A stretch of 64,000 nt of DNA from Paracamarosporium sp. OC-R06-R3 (Eukaryota > Ascomycota > Dothideomycetes > Pleosporales > Didymosphaeriaceae): assembly GCA_019828545.1 (NCBI GenBank), contig JACVRA010000171.1, positions 186,001-250,000 on the forward strand, in the 5' to 3' direction. Both the position numbers and the translations under genes were made by a program. Positions 41,798 to 52,128 of this stretch are shown here, piece after piece (within the stretch, counting starts at the first letter, position 1; every line of letters begins with the position of its first letter). The notes beneath the pieces were generated by a model, which made no database searches, had not been told where the DNA came from, and saw only the letters and a list, made by a program, of their open reading frames with translations.

Positions 41798-44700
41798 TCA
41801 CCGGTCTTCCCTCCCTCTTTGCCTGCCCATCCTTCTGAAGAAATCCATCACTCTCTTCGAACTTCCACTCGACCCCTTGTTGCCCGCACTTTCGTCGTAC
41901 GCATCCGCAAACTTCCTACTCTTCTGCAGCACCCCCTTTCTATGCCTTTCCTCCGGCCCATCACTGCTCATACCATGCGGATACTGCGGTCTATGCTGAC
42001 CTTGTGCGACTCCCTCACTAGCCCCCGAGTCGTTCGTGTGATGGCGATACGGTCTATTCGTATTCGAAGGATGCGGCTCTCTCGGGCCAGGGAATTTGTC
42101 GTCGCCAACGGGCGAAGCGTAGTCGAATTGTGTCTGGTTTGGTGGGGCTGATGCAGGGACACCGCGCCTGCTGTCATGTGACCCATCATAGAAGCCTGGA
42201 ACGTTACTTCCTGTGGTGCTCTGACTAGGAGACCGGGAATCGTTTCCACGCCCGAACGCCATGCCGCTTGGACGAGATCCAGCTCTTTGTCTCCCCGTGG
42301 CAACCGCTGAGCCGCGGCGCTCCGAATGCGGTTGCGCCGGTATACTGTCCCTGTGCCCCGAGCCAAACGTCTTCGACAAGGAACTTGGCAGCAGAGAAAA
42401 CCTTCGTCCCGATTTACCCGTGTTATTGGAATCAGTCGTAGGTTTGCGCGAGAAGCCAAATGATGTTCGTCTGCTAGACTCGTTGCTCTGTCGAGAAAGC
42501 GGCTCGTTAGCAATAGGTGCAGGCATGGACGTGGGAGGGTATGATCTCTGCGGCTTGCCCTCGTTCGCGTAGTTTGAGTTTTGGGATATATAGGAGTCTT
42601 TGGGATCTTGCGAATAGGACGGCTGACGGCTGGAAAACATCGACGTCACCCTGCCTAGGGTCTCACTAACCGTGTTCGAGCGCTTATGTCCTTTATGCTC
42701 TGATTGGAGTGATTGTACTCGTTGCGTGCTGGGCTGTCCAATGCTGGGCTGACCCATACCCGTATCGCCCTGTGTTATCGGTCCAGATATGGAATATTGT
42801 TTGCCCTTTGGTTGAGAGAACCGACCTTCCACGTTGGTTTGAGCAACAGTCGCAGTAGCCGGTTGGCTATACGAGTTTCCACGCGAAGGTAGACGGGAAT
42901 TTGCGCCCAACGTTCCGCCTGTTGAAGGACGCGCCGTGGATGCCGCAGGCATGGTCCCGAATGCCGTATAATCTGAGACGGATCTTTGAGGTTCTCGTCC
43001 TGGTCTCGGTGGAGCGGCCATGTTGCTTGTAGTAGTTGACCGACGAGCATTGTAGCCATCTGTTGCGGGAACCTCGGTCGGGCCTGAGTCCTTGACGCGG
43101 GATTTGGAAGATGTTGTGGGGCCAGTAGGCGGTGACGCTTCACCACGAGCAGTTTGTGACTGAGGTGCCACGTACTCAACCTGTACGGTTCGACGCTTGT
43201 TGTCCTTCTTGGTTTTGTCGGACGATTGTGAGTTAATCTGATCACGTTTGGCGGTGAGACCACCGACCGGCGTGACAGCTGTATGGGGTTTCCCAGGTTC
43301 GCGTACGGAGGCGCTTCTTGCGAGGGTAGGAGGAGCATCGAGTGGATCTTCTAAACAAGATTAGCACGCCGGAACACAGAATCAACTCAATTTGGGTACG
43401 CACTATTCGCGACTGGTGCCTTTTGGACGTCGTTCGAGGTAGTCGTGCTCGATGTGATGAAGCTGACCACATGCGCGTAGTCGCTGAGCCAGCTGTGTCT
43501 GGCCACCTCGAACAGGTCCGCACGTTTTCTTGGGTCGGGTACAAGGATACGTTTCAGGAGATCTCGAGCATGTGGTGTAACGTATTCGGGGAAAGTAAGC
43601 GGCGTAGATACGATATACTTGTATAGAAGATTGATGTTGTCGCCTTCGGGGTTGGCTGGATCATCATCAAAGGGCAGGTAACCGGCAAGCATGGCATACT
43701 ACGCATGGTTAGGTTTCGTGTAGAACTCGTTTCCCAAGAACGTACCAGGATCACACCGCAACTCCATACGTCTACTTTTCGACCAGTATACAGGGAGTCA
43801 CTGACTACCAGCTCAGGCGCCGCGTAGCAAGGACTACCACAGCTCGTCTGCATGAGATCACCCCGACGGGCTCCATCAGTTCCCTCGAGTCCCATTGCCT
43901 TGATGTAGTCCTTGTTACTCAGGTTGAACTCAATGTCCTCGCTGAGCTCGTCGGTAGGATCAAAGGTGTTGGCGAATCCGAAATCAGTGATGATGATGTT
44001 TCTGTTTCGGTCGAGAAGCAAGTTCTCCAGCTTCAGATCTCGGTGGACGATTCCCCTCTTGTGCAAATAACCAACACCCGAGATAAGCTGCGCGAACAGT
44101 CTGCGCGCTGCGTTGTCCTTCAAATATCTGTGGTTGAGGATGTAGTCGAACAGCTCGCCGCCAGACGCATACTCCAAGATGATGCCGATATGGCGCTCCG
44201 TCTCCACCATTTCATGCAGGCGTACAATGTTCGGATGTTCGAGTCCACGGAGGATGTGAATTTCGCGGTAAATCTTCTGCAAGCGGTTCGCATTACTGCC
44301 CAGTGTTTCTCTTCGTATCAGCTTGATAGCCACTTCGACGCTGCTATCTTTCTTCCAGCCCATCTTGACCTTGCCGAACTCACCCTCGCCGAGGGTCTGT
44401 CCTAGGATGTAGTTGCCAAACCGCGAACGCTTCGCAGAGCTGGTGGAATGGTCCTGGCGGCTCCTTCCAGCGCCTCTCCCTCCATCGTCAACACCCTCGC
44501 TACCTACCAAGCCGAGGCCGGTAATGGGAGTGATGGCTGCTCCAGAGGGCGCGGGAATTGCCTCTGCTTGCCTCGCCTGTTCGCGGGCAATGTCTTCCTG
44601 GGGGTCTGCCACGACTATTCTGTTGATGACGGTGCTTTCTTCCCGGGGCAGATTGGTGCCTGCCGGGGGCTGGCCGACGGCGGACGCGGAGCGGCTGTGC

Positions 44701-45089
44701 GAAGGTTGCGACGGGGAGGGCCGCGACCTGCTGGCGGCGGCTTGGTGATGGGGGCTGTCCTTGCCTTTTCTGCGCGATTGCGAGGCGTCCTGGGCAGCCC
44801 GCGGGGTGGACGGGCTGGACTGATTGCGGTGCGACGAGGTGCGCGGCGGAGGCATGGGCGCGCCGGCGGCGGAGACGGCGGCGGTGGCCATTTGGGGGGG
44901 TTGTTGGGTGGACGAGGCCGTGTTCAGGGCCGAGGGTTGGGGAGAGTGGTGAGCCTGGGGTGTTGTTGGAGCGTTGGGCCCATTTCGCGAGGGCTTGGTC
45001 GAGTCTGGCGATGCAGGCGATGCAGGCGACTGCGGAGCGTAGTACTGCTGTGAATGCGGCGGGCAGGGTCGGTTTGCTACTGCAGACAT
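41798..45089 (-). CDS. serine/threonine protein kinase, Kin4 type
   Basis: CAMK-group kinase of 1063 residues with two introns (43699-43745, 43351-43403). Residues 1-220 are Pro/Ser/Gln-rich and disordered. The kinase domain spans about 224-530: [12 protein letters not shown], Lys256 in [12 protein letters not shown] (Asp351), DFGFAN (Asp369), then a family-typical activation-loop insert ([20 protein letters not shown]) before [12 protein letters not shown]. The C-terminal 530 residues are Ser-rich and end in a basic patch ([14 protein letters not shown]). This layout matches Kin4/Ppk1-like kinases, which in yeast hold the spindle position checkpoint and in fission yeast affect polarity and septation. 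The start at 45089 is the first ATG; no upstream exon is needed. Confidence 0.9.
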
Positions 45090-46424
45090 GGATAGGGGGG
45101 CAGAGGCGGCGCGTCGTGGCTGCTGCAGCCAACGGGGCTAGCAGTGCTTTCAAGAGGAAGCGCGTCGAGCAGCGGGCGGTCGAGGGTCGAGGGTCGGCGG
45201 CGGCAGCGGGCACGGCTCGGGCACGGCGCGTGTGTCTGGCTGGCGTGCTTCACATGCACTGGTGCCTCAGGCTGCGTGCAACGAGACGACGTCGCTGGCA
45301 GACGGCGACGCGAGTGTCTGGCGGAGGCAGTGGTGAGGGAGGCCAGCGCAGGCGCGGCTGAGCCCGTCTCTAATCTCGGTTCTTCAAAAGGAGAGCACCG
45401 GCATTACACAGGGCCCCAGACACCTCGACACCACGGCCGCCTATATCACCATGTCGTATCGCGCCCGCCTGCGCCGCCCCTGCACGCCTCCCCGAGCCGC
45501 ACGCCGCACGCCGCCTGCTCGTCGAGCCCGTCGAGCGCATCCGTCTGCCATGCTCTCACCACCGGCGCGTCGCCCTCCACGGCTGCCCGCGCAGGCTCCC
45601 TTTCTGGTCACCGAGCAGGGATCTTCATGTTTCAGGTCGACGCGCCGGGATGGCGCAAATTGCTGTGCCATGCGTTCATCACCCGTCGCGTACAGGACTC
45701 GGTTGTTCCCATCGAAGCACACCAAGTCCCGCGGCTGCTGGACCTGGACCTGGACCTAGCATGCCCAATTCACCTGCGCGCACTGACAGCTGCCCTCCCA
45801 ATGCGTTGCGACGCGCCGCCGTATAAACAAGGCCGTGTCTCGCCGCCGCCGTTGGGCCATGACGTGCGGGCTCCAGTCGCCAGAGCGCTCCCTGTCCTCT
45901 CCTACTCCAGGGAGCCATCGTCAACAACAACAACGCGCTCTGCCTGTAAACACCCGCCCTTCGTCTGCAAGGGATCCGCCCTGCGTCTAGCTCTGCCAAG
46001 CCGCGCCAGCTACCGCTCATGACCCGCGTATCCTTCTCCGCCTTACCATTTGAGCCCAGGCACCGCAATCACGCGCCTTCTCGTCGCAAGGACGGGATGC
46101 CATGCTTTGTCTACAAGCTGACTTCTTTGCGCCGGCCCTGGGCAAGTGGATTCGGAAATTATGTTGGCGGCTAGCGACGCTGAGTGAGACTGTCGACACA
46201 CTGATCCACTTTCCCGCCCCGATAACTTAGCGCCTAGCTAACTTGGGCGTTCGTCCATCATGAGTTCAGTGCGAGCATCACCATCAAGCATGCGGCACAT
46301 GGTTTGCGAACATTACAACGTTTGACGTCATTAAATCTGTATTGCATTGAAACCCCTTTTCGACAGAGAAAGAAAATGTTTTCCTTCCGGGGTTGCTATC
46401 TTGCATCTGCCGCGCTAACCTCGT
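45090..46424. other. GC-rich upstream region of the kinase
   Basis: About 1.3 kb with long but composition-driven open frames on both strands and a short GGACCT-type tandem near 45741. It probably holds the kinase promoter and leader and the 3' region of the Rieske-AIF gene. No gene recognised. Confidence 0.5.
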
Positions 46425-48361
46425 CTAGATCTTGATCTCGGATGGTACTCCGATCTCAAGAATATCGACACCCTTCTGCAGCTCGCTCTTCTTGGCCATC
46501 TTACCTCTTCGCATGAGCTCTGCAGCTTGCGTCATGTATGGGTCCTTCCCCATTGATGAAACGGCAACCACTTCTTCGCCTTTGGTGTAGTAAGCTACGA
46601 AGGAGGGCTGCTTTGTGTCTCCTGAGATGACCACATCGTCGTAGCCACCCACTGTATTTCCGCAGTACCGTAGCTGAGAGCCAAGCGCTGACCAGAAAAC
46701 GGGAATGAAGGGCTTGGGCTTCGAGCCTGGGTTGTTGATGGTATTGGCGACGGATCGGCCTGCGTTTTGTGCAACGTTCCAATGTTCAATGCGAACCGGA
46801 GAACCATTGCCGCCAGGTCCGTGGTAAGGGTACGTCGCGATATCACCGATGGCGAAGACGTCCGTCAAGCCCTTGACTTCGAACGCCTCGTTGGTAGCAA
46901 TCGAGCCGTCCTTCTCCAGCTGCACCGCCGAGTTGTCCTTCAGGTACTCTGTTGCAGGGGCAACGCCCACACCTTCGATGACGATATCGGCCTCGAGCGT
47001 AGTACCGTCTTTGAGTTGGACAGCGCCTACTTTTGACGAATCGCTCTTTGAGGGTATGGCCTTGTCTACACTAGCTCCCATCTTGAATTTGACGCCGTTC
47101 TTCTCGAGAAGTCCTCGGAAGATCTCGCCGACCTTCTTGCCCATGACGCGCTCCATAGGAGCTACAAAATTAGCAATTGTCCATTATCCAACAGAACGAA
47201 GCAAACATACCTTCTTCCATGCCGACAACCGTAACATCGTTCTTCATGCCGGCCAGACAGTTTCCAACTTCCATGCCGATGAAGGAACTACCAATGACAA
47301 CAATCTTCTTGCCATTGTCGCCGACCGCCTTGACGATATTCTGCGCGTCCGGCAACGCTCGGAGGATAAACACGTTACCCAAATCTCCTTTCAGACCTTC
47401 GAGGGGTAGCCATCGTGGCGTTCCTCCGGTTGCTAGCACCAACTTTGTGTAGTCGTACGTTTTCCCAGACTTGGTGGACACCTTCTTAGCGGAGAAGTCT
47501 ACACTGCTCACCTCATCCTCCACGATGTCGATCGAAGCATCTTTGTAGAAGTCGGGTTGTCTCCAAGCAGCTTTGGAGAGGTCCGCAAGTAATGCTTTGG
47601 ACAGCTTAGTACGATCGATGGGTCGATAACCTTCCTTTGATAGTACAGTGATGGCGCCTTTATATCCTCCCCCACGGAGACCTTCAATCGCGCCAAGCGT
47701 CCCGGAGCCACTGAACGCCAGAGTCAGTGTAAGACAGGGATATTGTGACTAAATAACTCACCCTCCAATAACCAACACCTTTTGATCATTTGATGCCGAG
47801 CACTTGAGATTTAAGAATCTCCGGTTTGCCTTGATGGTGTCCTCGTCGGCCTTAAGGTAGACAGCACCGTTCTTCTCAAACACTTCATATTTGGCGAGCG
47901 GGTCAAGCGCAGGCGCATCTTCTACATCTCCCGTAGAGACCTTGAAGCAGGCTGTCACGCGTTAACTCGGGTACACAAAAGCGAATTCTGAGCTTACCGC
48001 CGTGCCATGGACACGTCAGTCGTCCTTCTGGTGTGAGTACTCCTTTTGCTAGAGGTGCTCCGTAGTGTGTGCAGTTAGCGGAAGTGGCATGGATCTGGTC
48101 CTGGATCTTGAGGATAAGGGCTTTTCCACCCTCGACGCCCTCCAGTTCGACCTCCTGCTTGTCTCCATTCTTCAAATTTAGCGAAGAAAGTCCTTTAACT
48201 TTAAACTCTTGCGCCATTGCTCTTGTAATTGTTGTGAAAGTAGCTGTTTTGCGATGAGGTCCTGACCCGGTGTGGAGCTTGAGAGAGTTTCGAAGAGGTA
48301 AGAGGAAGCGTAGTGACTGCATGAAAGAGGTTAAGCAGGTTGGGGAGCGATTGTACGACAT
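46425..48361 (-). CDS. Rieske / apoptosis-inducing-factor-like FAD oxidoreductase (AIFM3 type)
   Basis: Flavoprotein of 596 residues with introns at 47952-47997, 47711-47761 and 47162-47210. The first 48 residues (MQSLRFLLPLRNSLKLHTGS and on) are basic and hydroxylated, like a mitochondrial presequence. A Rieske [2Fe-2S] domain follows, with CTHYGAPLAKG and CPWHGACF ligands. Then a pyridine-nucleotide-disulphide oxidoreductase fold: FAD motif VLVIGGGSGTLGAIEGLRGG (spliced), NAD motif IVVIGSSFIGMEVGNCLAG, second FAD motif TDVFAIGDIATYP, and a C-terminal AIF-like domain. This is the AIFM3/Nfrl architecture, also close to bacterial ferredoxin reductases. An internal ATG at 48217 (MAQEFKVKG) begins exactly at the Rieske domain and could give a cytosolic form. 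Confidence 0.93.
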
Positions 48362-48576
48362 CTATAGCTTCCCTTACGAGCACCCCGCCTGCTGACAGCT
48401 ACGTCTTTGAGTGGTCTGTCATTGGTCGCTGTTTTGACGTCATCGAGTCGCGTCTACTAGCAGGGGGTGAGCTCATTTATGCGCGCTCACCAAAAAAGGA
48501 TCACCACACGTCAAGACTCTGTGGTGCTACTCAAGTCACAATACGTCGTTCGCGCATCAGCTCGATAGGTCCATCC

Positions 48577-49196
48577 ATGGCGCGTTAGTCTGACTCGACG
48601 ATGTAGGCAGCCGTTTTGATGAACTACTGACCGACGCAGACTCAACGTTTCTCGTCGACCTGCCCGTCCCTCAAGACGATGGAGCTTGTGCACACTTGAT
48701 CCACTCGCAGTTGCCCTCCGTGACCTTGCCGACAACATCTGGCGACCAAGTCAGCTTGTCATCGCTCTCTGGCCTCACGATCCTCTTTTGCTACCCCAGA
48801 ACCGGCGCTCCGAACGAGACAATCCCGCAAGACTGGAACATCATTCCGGGCGCACGAGGATGTACGCCCCAGGCTTGTTCTTTTCGCGACGAGACGGACA
48901 AGTTGCGGCAGCTTGGGGTTGTGCATCTATACGGCCTATCCACGCAGGACACCCCATATCAGAAGGAGGCAAGAGAGCGGTTGCATCTACCGTATGATCT
49001 GCTGTCGGACGAGAAGCTGGAGTTCACAAAGGCACTGAAGCTGCCAACTTTTGATTGGCAGGGCAAGAGGCTTGTAAAGAGGCTTGCGCTCGCACTGGAG
49101 GATGGAAAGATCATCAAGGTCTGGTATCCCGTCTTCCCTCCTGATAAGAACGCCAAAGACGTTGTGGAGTGGCTAGAAAGGGGCCGAAGAGCGTAG
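48577..49196 (+). CDS. AhpC/TSA-type peroxiredoxin-like protein (5' end uncertain)
   Basis: Thioredoxin-fold protein of about 198 residues. The reliable part begins at 48607: SRFDELLTDADSTFLVDLPV, DDGACAHL, TILFCYPRTGAPNETIPQDW, GARGCTPQACSFRDE (the Cys-containing active-site loop), GLSTQDTPYQKEARERLHLP and VWYPVFPPDKNAKDVVEWL. This is a fungal peroxiredoxin-like family near BCP/PrxQ. The frame upstream of 48607 is stopped. The only nearby ATG (48577, ATGGCGC) joins in frame if 48584-48606 is removed. That 23-nt stretch has a GTTAGT start, a CTGAC element and a TAG end, but is far shorter than any other intron here. It is therefore a shrunken intron, an assembly error, or evidence of a different first exon. 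The gene is divergent from the Rieske-AIF gene, with 215 bp between starts. Confidence 0.8.
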
Positions 49197-49800
49197 GTGC
49201 TGGCTCGACTGGACAGCGCTGCGCAATAGATTGGATTCCTCTGGCGACTCCCAGTCGGCACAGTAGCACCCATACTTCTTCGCCTATTGAATGACTATTG
49301 TGATCGTATCATCTCGGCTCTTGGCTTGGGGGAGCAGCTGAGGGATGATACGGCCATTGCCGAGGCTGACGACAGCAGCGCGGCATCGTGCTGCAACATT
49401 ATGAGCACTCAACACGATACAACTTGCAAATGCTGCATAATCGCCATCTGCATGCGGAATTGGGCGCAGAGATGTCCGTGACCCAGAGGTGAACTACGAC
49501 CTTAAAAGGCAACAGACTGTCCCCTTTTCTCCTGGGTTGTCCGTTGTGCCTTGCTCGGCCCATAGCTACCTTTTCGGCCTGCTTTTTAAGGTAGCAGATC
49601 TGCAGACCATTATTTCCGAACTCCAATTGGACAATGCTGCTACAGCTGCAGCCCCCAAGCCTCAGCTGCCAACACCAAGATTTCAGCCTTCTGCGATCTC
49701 GAATCCTACAAACGTAAAGCGACCGCCGTAGCAATCTTTTTTCTTGCGCGACCACTGCGGATATGGAATAGAGTCTCAATTCCTTCCTTGGCACGTTTTA
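49197..49800. other. intergenic
   Basis: About 0.6 kb between two same-strand genes. Nothing recognised. Confidence 0.5.
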
Positions 49801-50415
49801 ATGTCTTCAACGATTACATCGCTCACACGGCAGACGCGCACGACGTCGCAACCCAGAACCACCACTCCAGCGGTGTGTACCTGGGAGGGGCACTGCCTCG
49901 GAGATTCATGCAGCAGCGAAAATGATTGCGACAACGATTGGGTGTGCTCAAATAAGACGTGCAGGACATGTTGTATTACAGACAGCGAACCCACCTTTTT
50001 CAGCACGTTTTCCTCAAGCTCCGACTTTACGACGACTACAGCCTCGTCCACGATAACCTCTTCCACCTCTACATCATCTACTGCTACAAGCACACCCACG
50101 CAAGCGTCATCCGGTGGTCTAAAGACTGGCGCAGCGGTAGGCATTGGCATTGGGGGAGCCGCGCTGCTTATAATATGCGCTGTTGGCGGATACTGGATCT
50201 TCATGCTGCGGCGGCGGAAGAAAAACGAAGCTTACGAATTAACGGCTGTGTCTCCTTCGTACCGCGATGATAGGAAGGAGCTGTATCAGGCGACAGGACA
50301 GGTGCAAGAGTTACCGACGAGACACCCGCCAGTGGAGCTGGGTGCTGTTGAATTGGTAGAGTTGCAGGATAGTGATGTTGGGAGGTCAAAAGGTGGAGGT
50401 AACGCCGCGACTTGA
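49801..50415 (+). CDS. single-pass membrane protein with Cys-rich ectodomain, unknown function
   Basis: Intronless frame of 204 residues from the ATG at 49801. It has a short Thr/Arg-rich N-terminus and a compact Cys-rich module with eight cysteines (CTWEGHCLGDSCSSENDCDN and SNKTCRTCC). A Ser/Thr mucin-like stretch, one membrane helix (AAVGIGIGGAALLIICAVGG) and a basic stop-transfer (MLRRRKKNEAY) follow. The cytosolic tail is Pro/Glu/Val-rich. No classical signal peptide is visible, so the helix may act as signal anchor, or an upstream exon is missing. The layout resembles fungal cell-wall stress sensors and WSC/Mid2-like proteins, though no WSC domain is present. Confidence 0.7.
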   Translation: MSSTITSLTRQTRTTSQPRTTTPAVCTWEGHCLGDSCSSENDCDNDWVCSNKTCRTCCITDSEPTFFSTFSSSSDFTTTTASSTITSSTSTSSTATSTPTQASSGGLKTGAAVGIGIGGAALLIICAVGGYWIFMLRRRKKNEAYELTAVSPSYRDDRKELYQATGQVQELPTRHPPVELGAVELVELQDSDVGRSKGGGNAAT

Positions 50416-52128
50416 GGATGGGGGTAATTGGTGGTATTTATTGGATGTGGATACGACATCGGAAGCTCTGAATTGTGTATCGGCTTGGTAGTCGCACTAC
50501 TGGGACGGTGGGGTCAGCGTCAGCACGGGTGATACCGTGTATCCTTGGCTTTGGACGTTGGCAGTACGGCTTCGAGGTGGCAGCTCGAGACAGTCCTGGG
50601 ACGAATGGCGCAGCTTAAGACGTCTTTATCCTCAATCCGTTACCGGGTTCCCGTACGGTCATGGGGAAGTTTGAACATTTCGTAGTATCAACGTGTTCTA
50701 ATACTGGCAGTTTTATCCTCACGAATTTAGCCATCTTAAGGGCCATGACCAGAATACGTCTCTAGCTCTTCGAACCGTACATTTATGAACAAATCCATTT
50801 AATGGTAATTGTAGTGCTTAATGTTGTCCTCACACAGTCTGGTATGCCGGAGATTGTGCAGCGATACTACGGCATTTTGCTCATGCGCGCGTTCCTTGCC
50901 ATTGCCCACAGTTGTCTCTTTCCGTTCCGGGAATCTGCCCGTGTATGTTGCGGCTTCATGTGCACAAAAGACCGTTCCTGGTCATGCCACTAACAGGCGG
51001 AGGCGGAGGACTCGTGCCGACATGCTGCCAATCATTGAGCTCCTTCGGCAGCCCCCCTCGGAAGCTCTACTGCACGATGCAAGCGTGAAGCTTGACCGCG
51101 GAAAGCCTCGTCGCGGGGTAGACTTGTTATGCAATGCGTGGCTGTTAGTGTACACTGTTGCTGGTACCGCTGGAGGTGTCGAGGGACAACCATGGCGCAA
51201 AGACAGAGGCACAGCGGTTCACTCAATAGAGTGACGTCTACCGTTGCTCGCTGTGGATTACAATGGCGTTCAGAGGACCAGTGCATCGATATCAATAATC
51301 CAAACAGAAATCAGTGCAAGGCTGTGGTCCAGACTGTGGCGGTCTATCGTCTCCCACCTCGAGCGGTGGCGGAGAGGTGCAGCTCACCCCACATTAAGCC
51401 TTCCGTCATCGGCTGAGCAAGCTTTCTTCCTACCCGAGAACCCAAATGCGACTTCGTACCGAACAGCCTCCCGAGATGGAACCAATACGAAGACAATATC
51501 TTTCTAAGGAGCTTCGATGGGGTCATCGCTCTGCATGCAATTTGTAGCCCCCCATCCTATGGACGACCAAGCCGTGCCTGGTGGAGCATCAATGTACCCT
51601 CGAGCCAGCGTACCTGTTCGCGCTATAGAATGCTCTAATGCCGCCGCCACCCAATAATGTACCCTCTCTGGCAAGCTGTGCCGCTACAGCTCTGCTGGTT
51701 ATGCCAGCCATATAGAACACCCGGAGCTTGGTGGGTGCACCCATATGGTGTGCAAATGTCCCGCATCTCCAACACCGAACTGGTTGCACGCTACGACTAC
51801 GCCCCAGCAGGCAGGTATTGGCACGTTGAGGTGGCCCAGCTTCCTCGCTTATGCACTCTGTAGCCTCTTCCTGGTTCGTGTTCCTGGCTTGCCGTCATTT
51901 TGCTTTGTCGTTTATTGCGGGGATCTTGGAGCTTTGCGCAGGCTTATGGATCGTCGGACACTCGGTACCATGCGCGCAGATATATTTCGCCCTGGTCGCC
52001 CCCATGACCGGTGTACAAGAATTTCGCATACCTGTGTCCTCATTTACACTCAGATACCTTTGACGGACAGTTGAGTCATATTCTTCTTGACCAACCCTGT
52101 CCTTTGGGGGCGTAAGCTCTGAGCCACC
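50416..52128. other. gene-sparse intergenic, alpha-glucosidase upstream region
   Basis: About 1.7 kb with only chance open frames. It should hold the promoter of the alpha-glucosidase gene. No RNA gene or repeat recognised. Confidence 0.5.

Noticed and set aside
41501..42151. A 216-codon plus-strand frame antisense to the kinase C-terminus
   Set aside because: Shadow of the Ser-rich coding region on the other strand.
45144..46022. A 292-codon plus-strand frame upstream of the kinase
   Set aside because: Overlaps several other frames of similar length, product is low-complexity Ala/Arg/Pro with no domain, and no orthologue style is recognisable.
50821..51234. A 137-codon frame upstream of the alpha-glucosidase
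   Set aside because: No recognisable domain and overlapping frames on the other strand; not supported.
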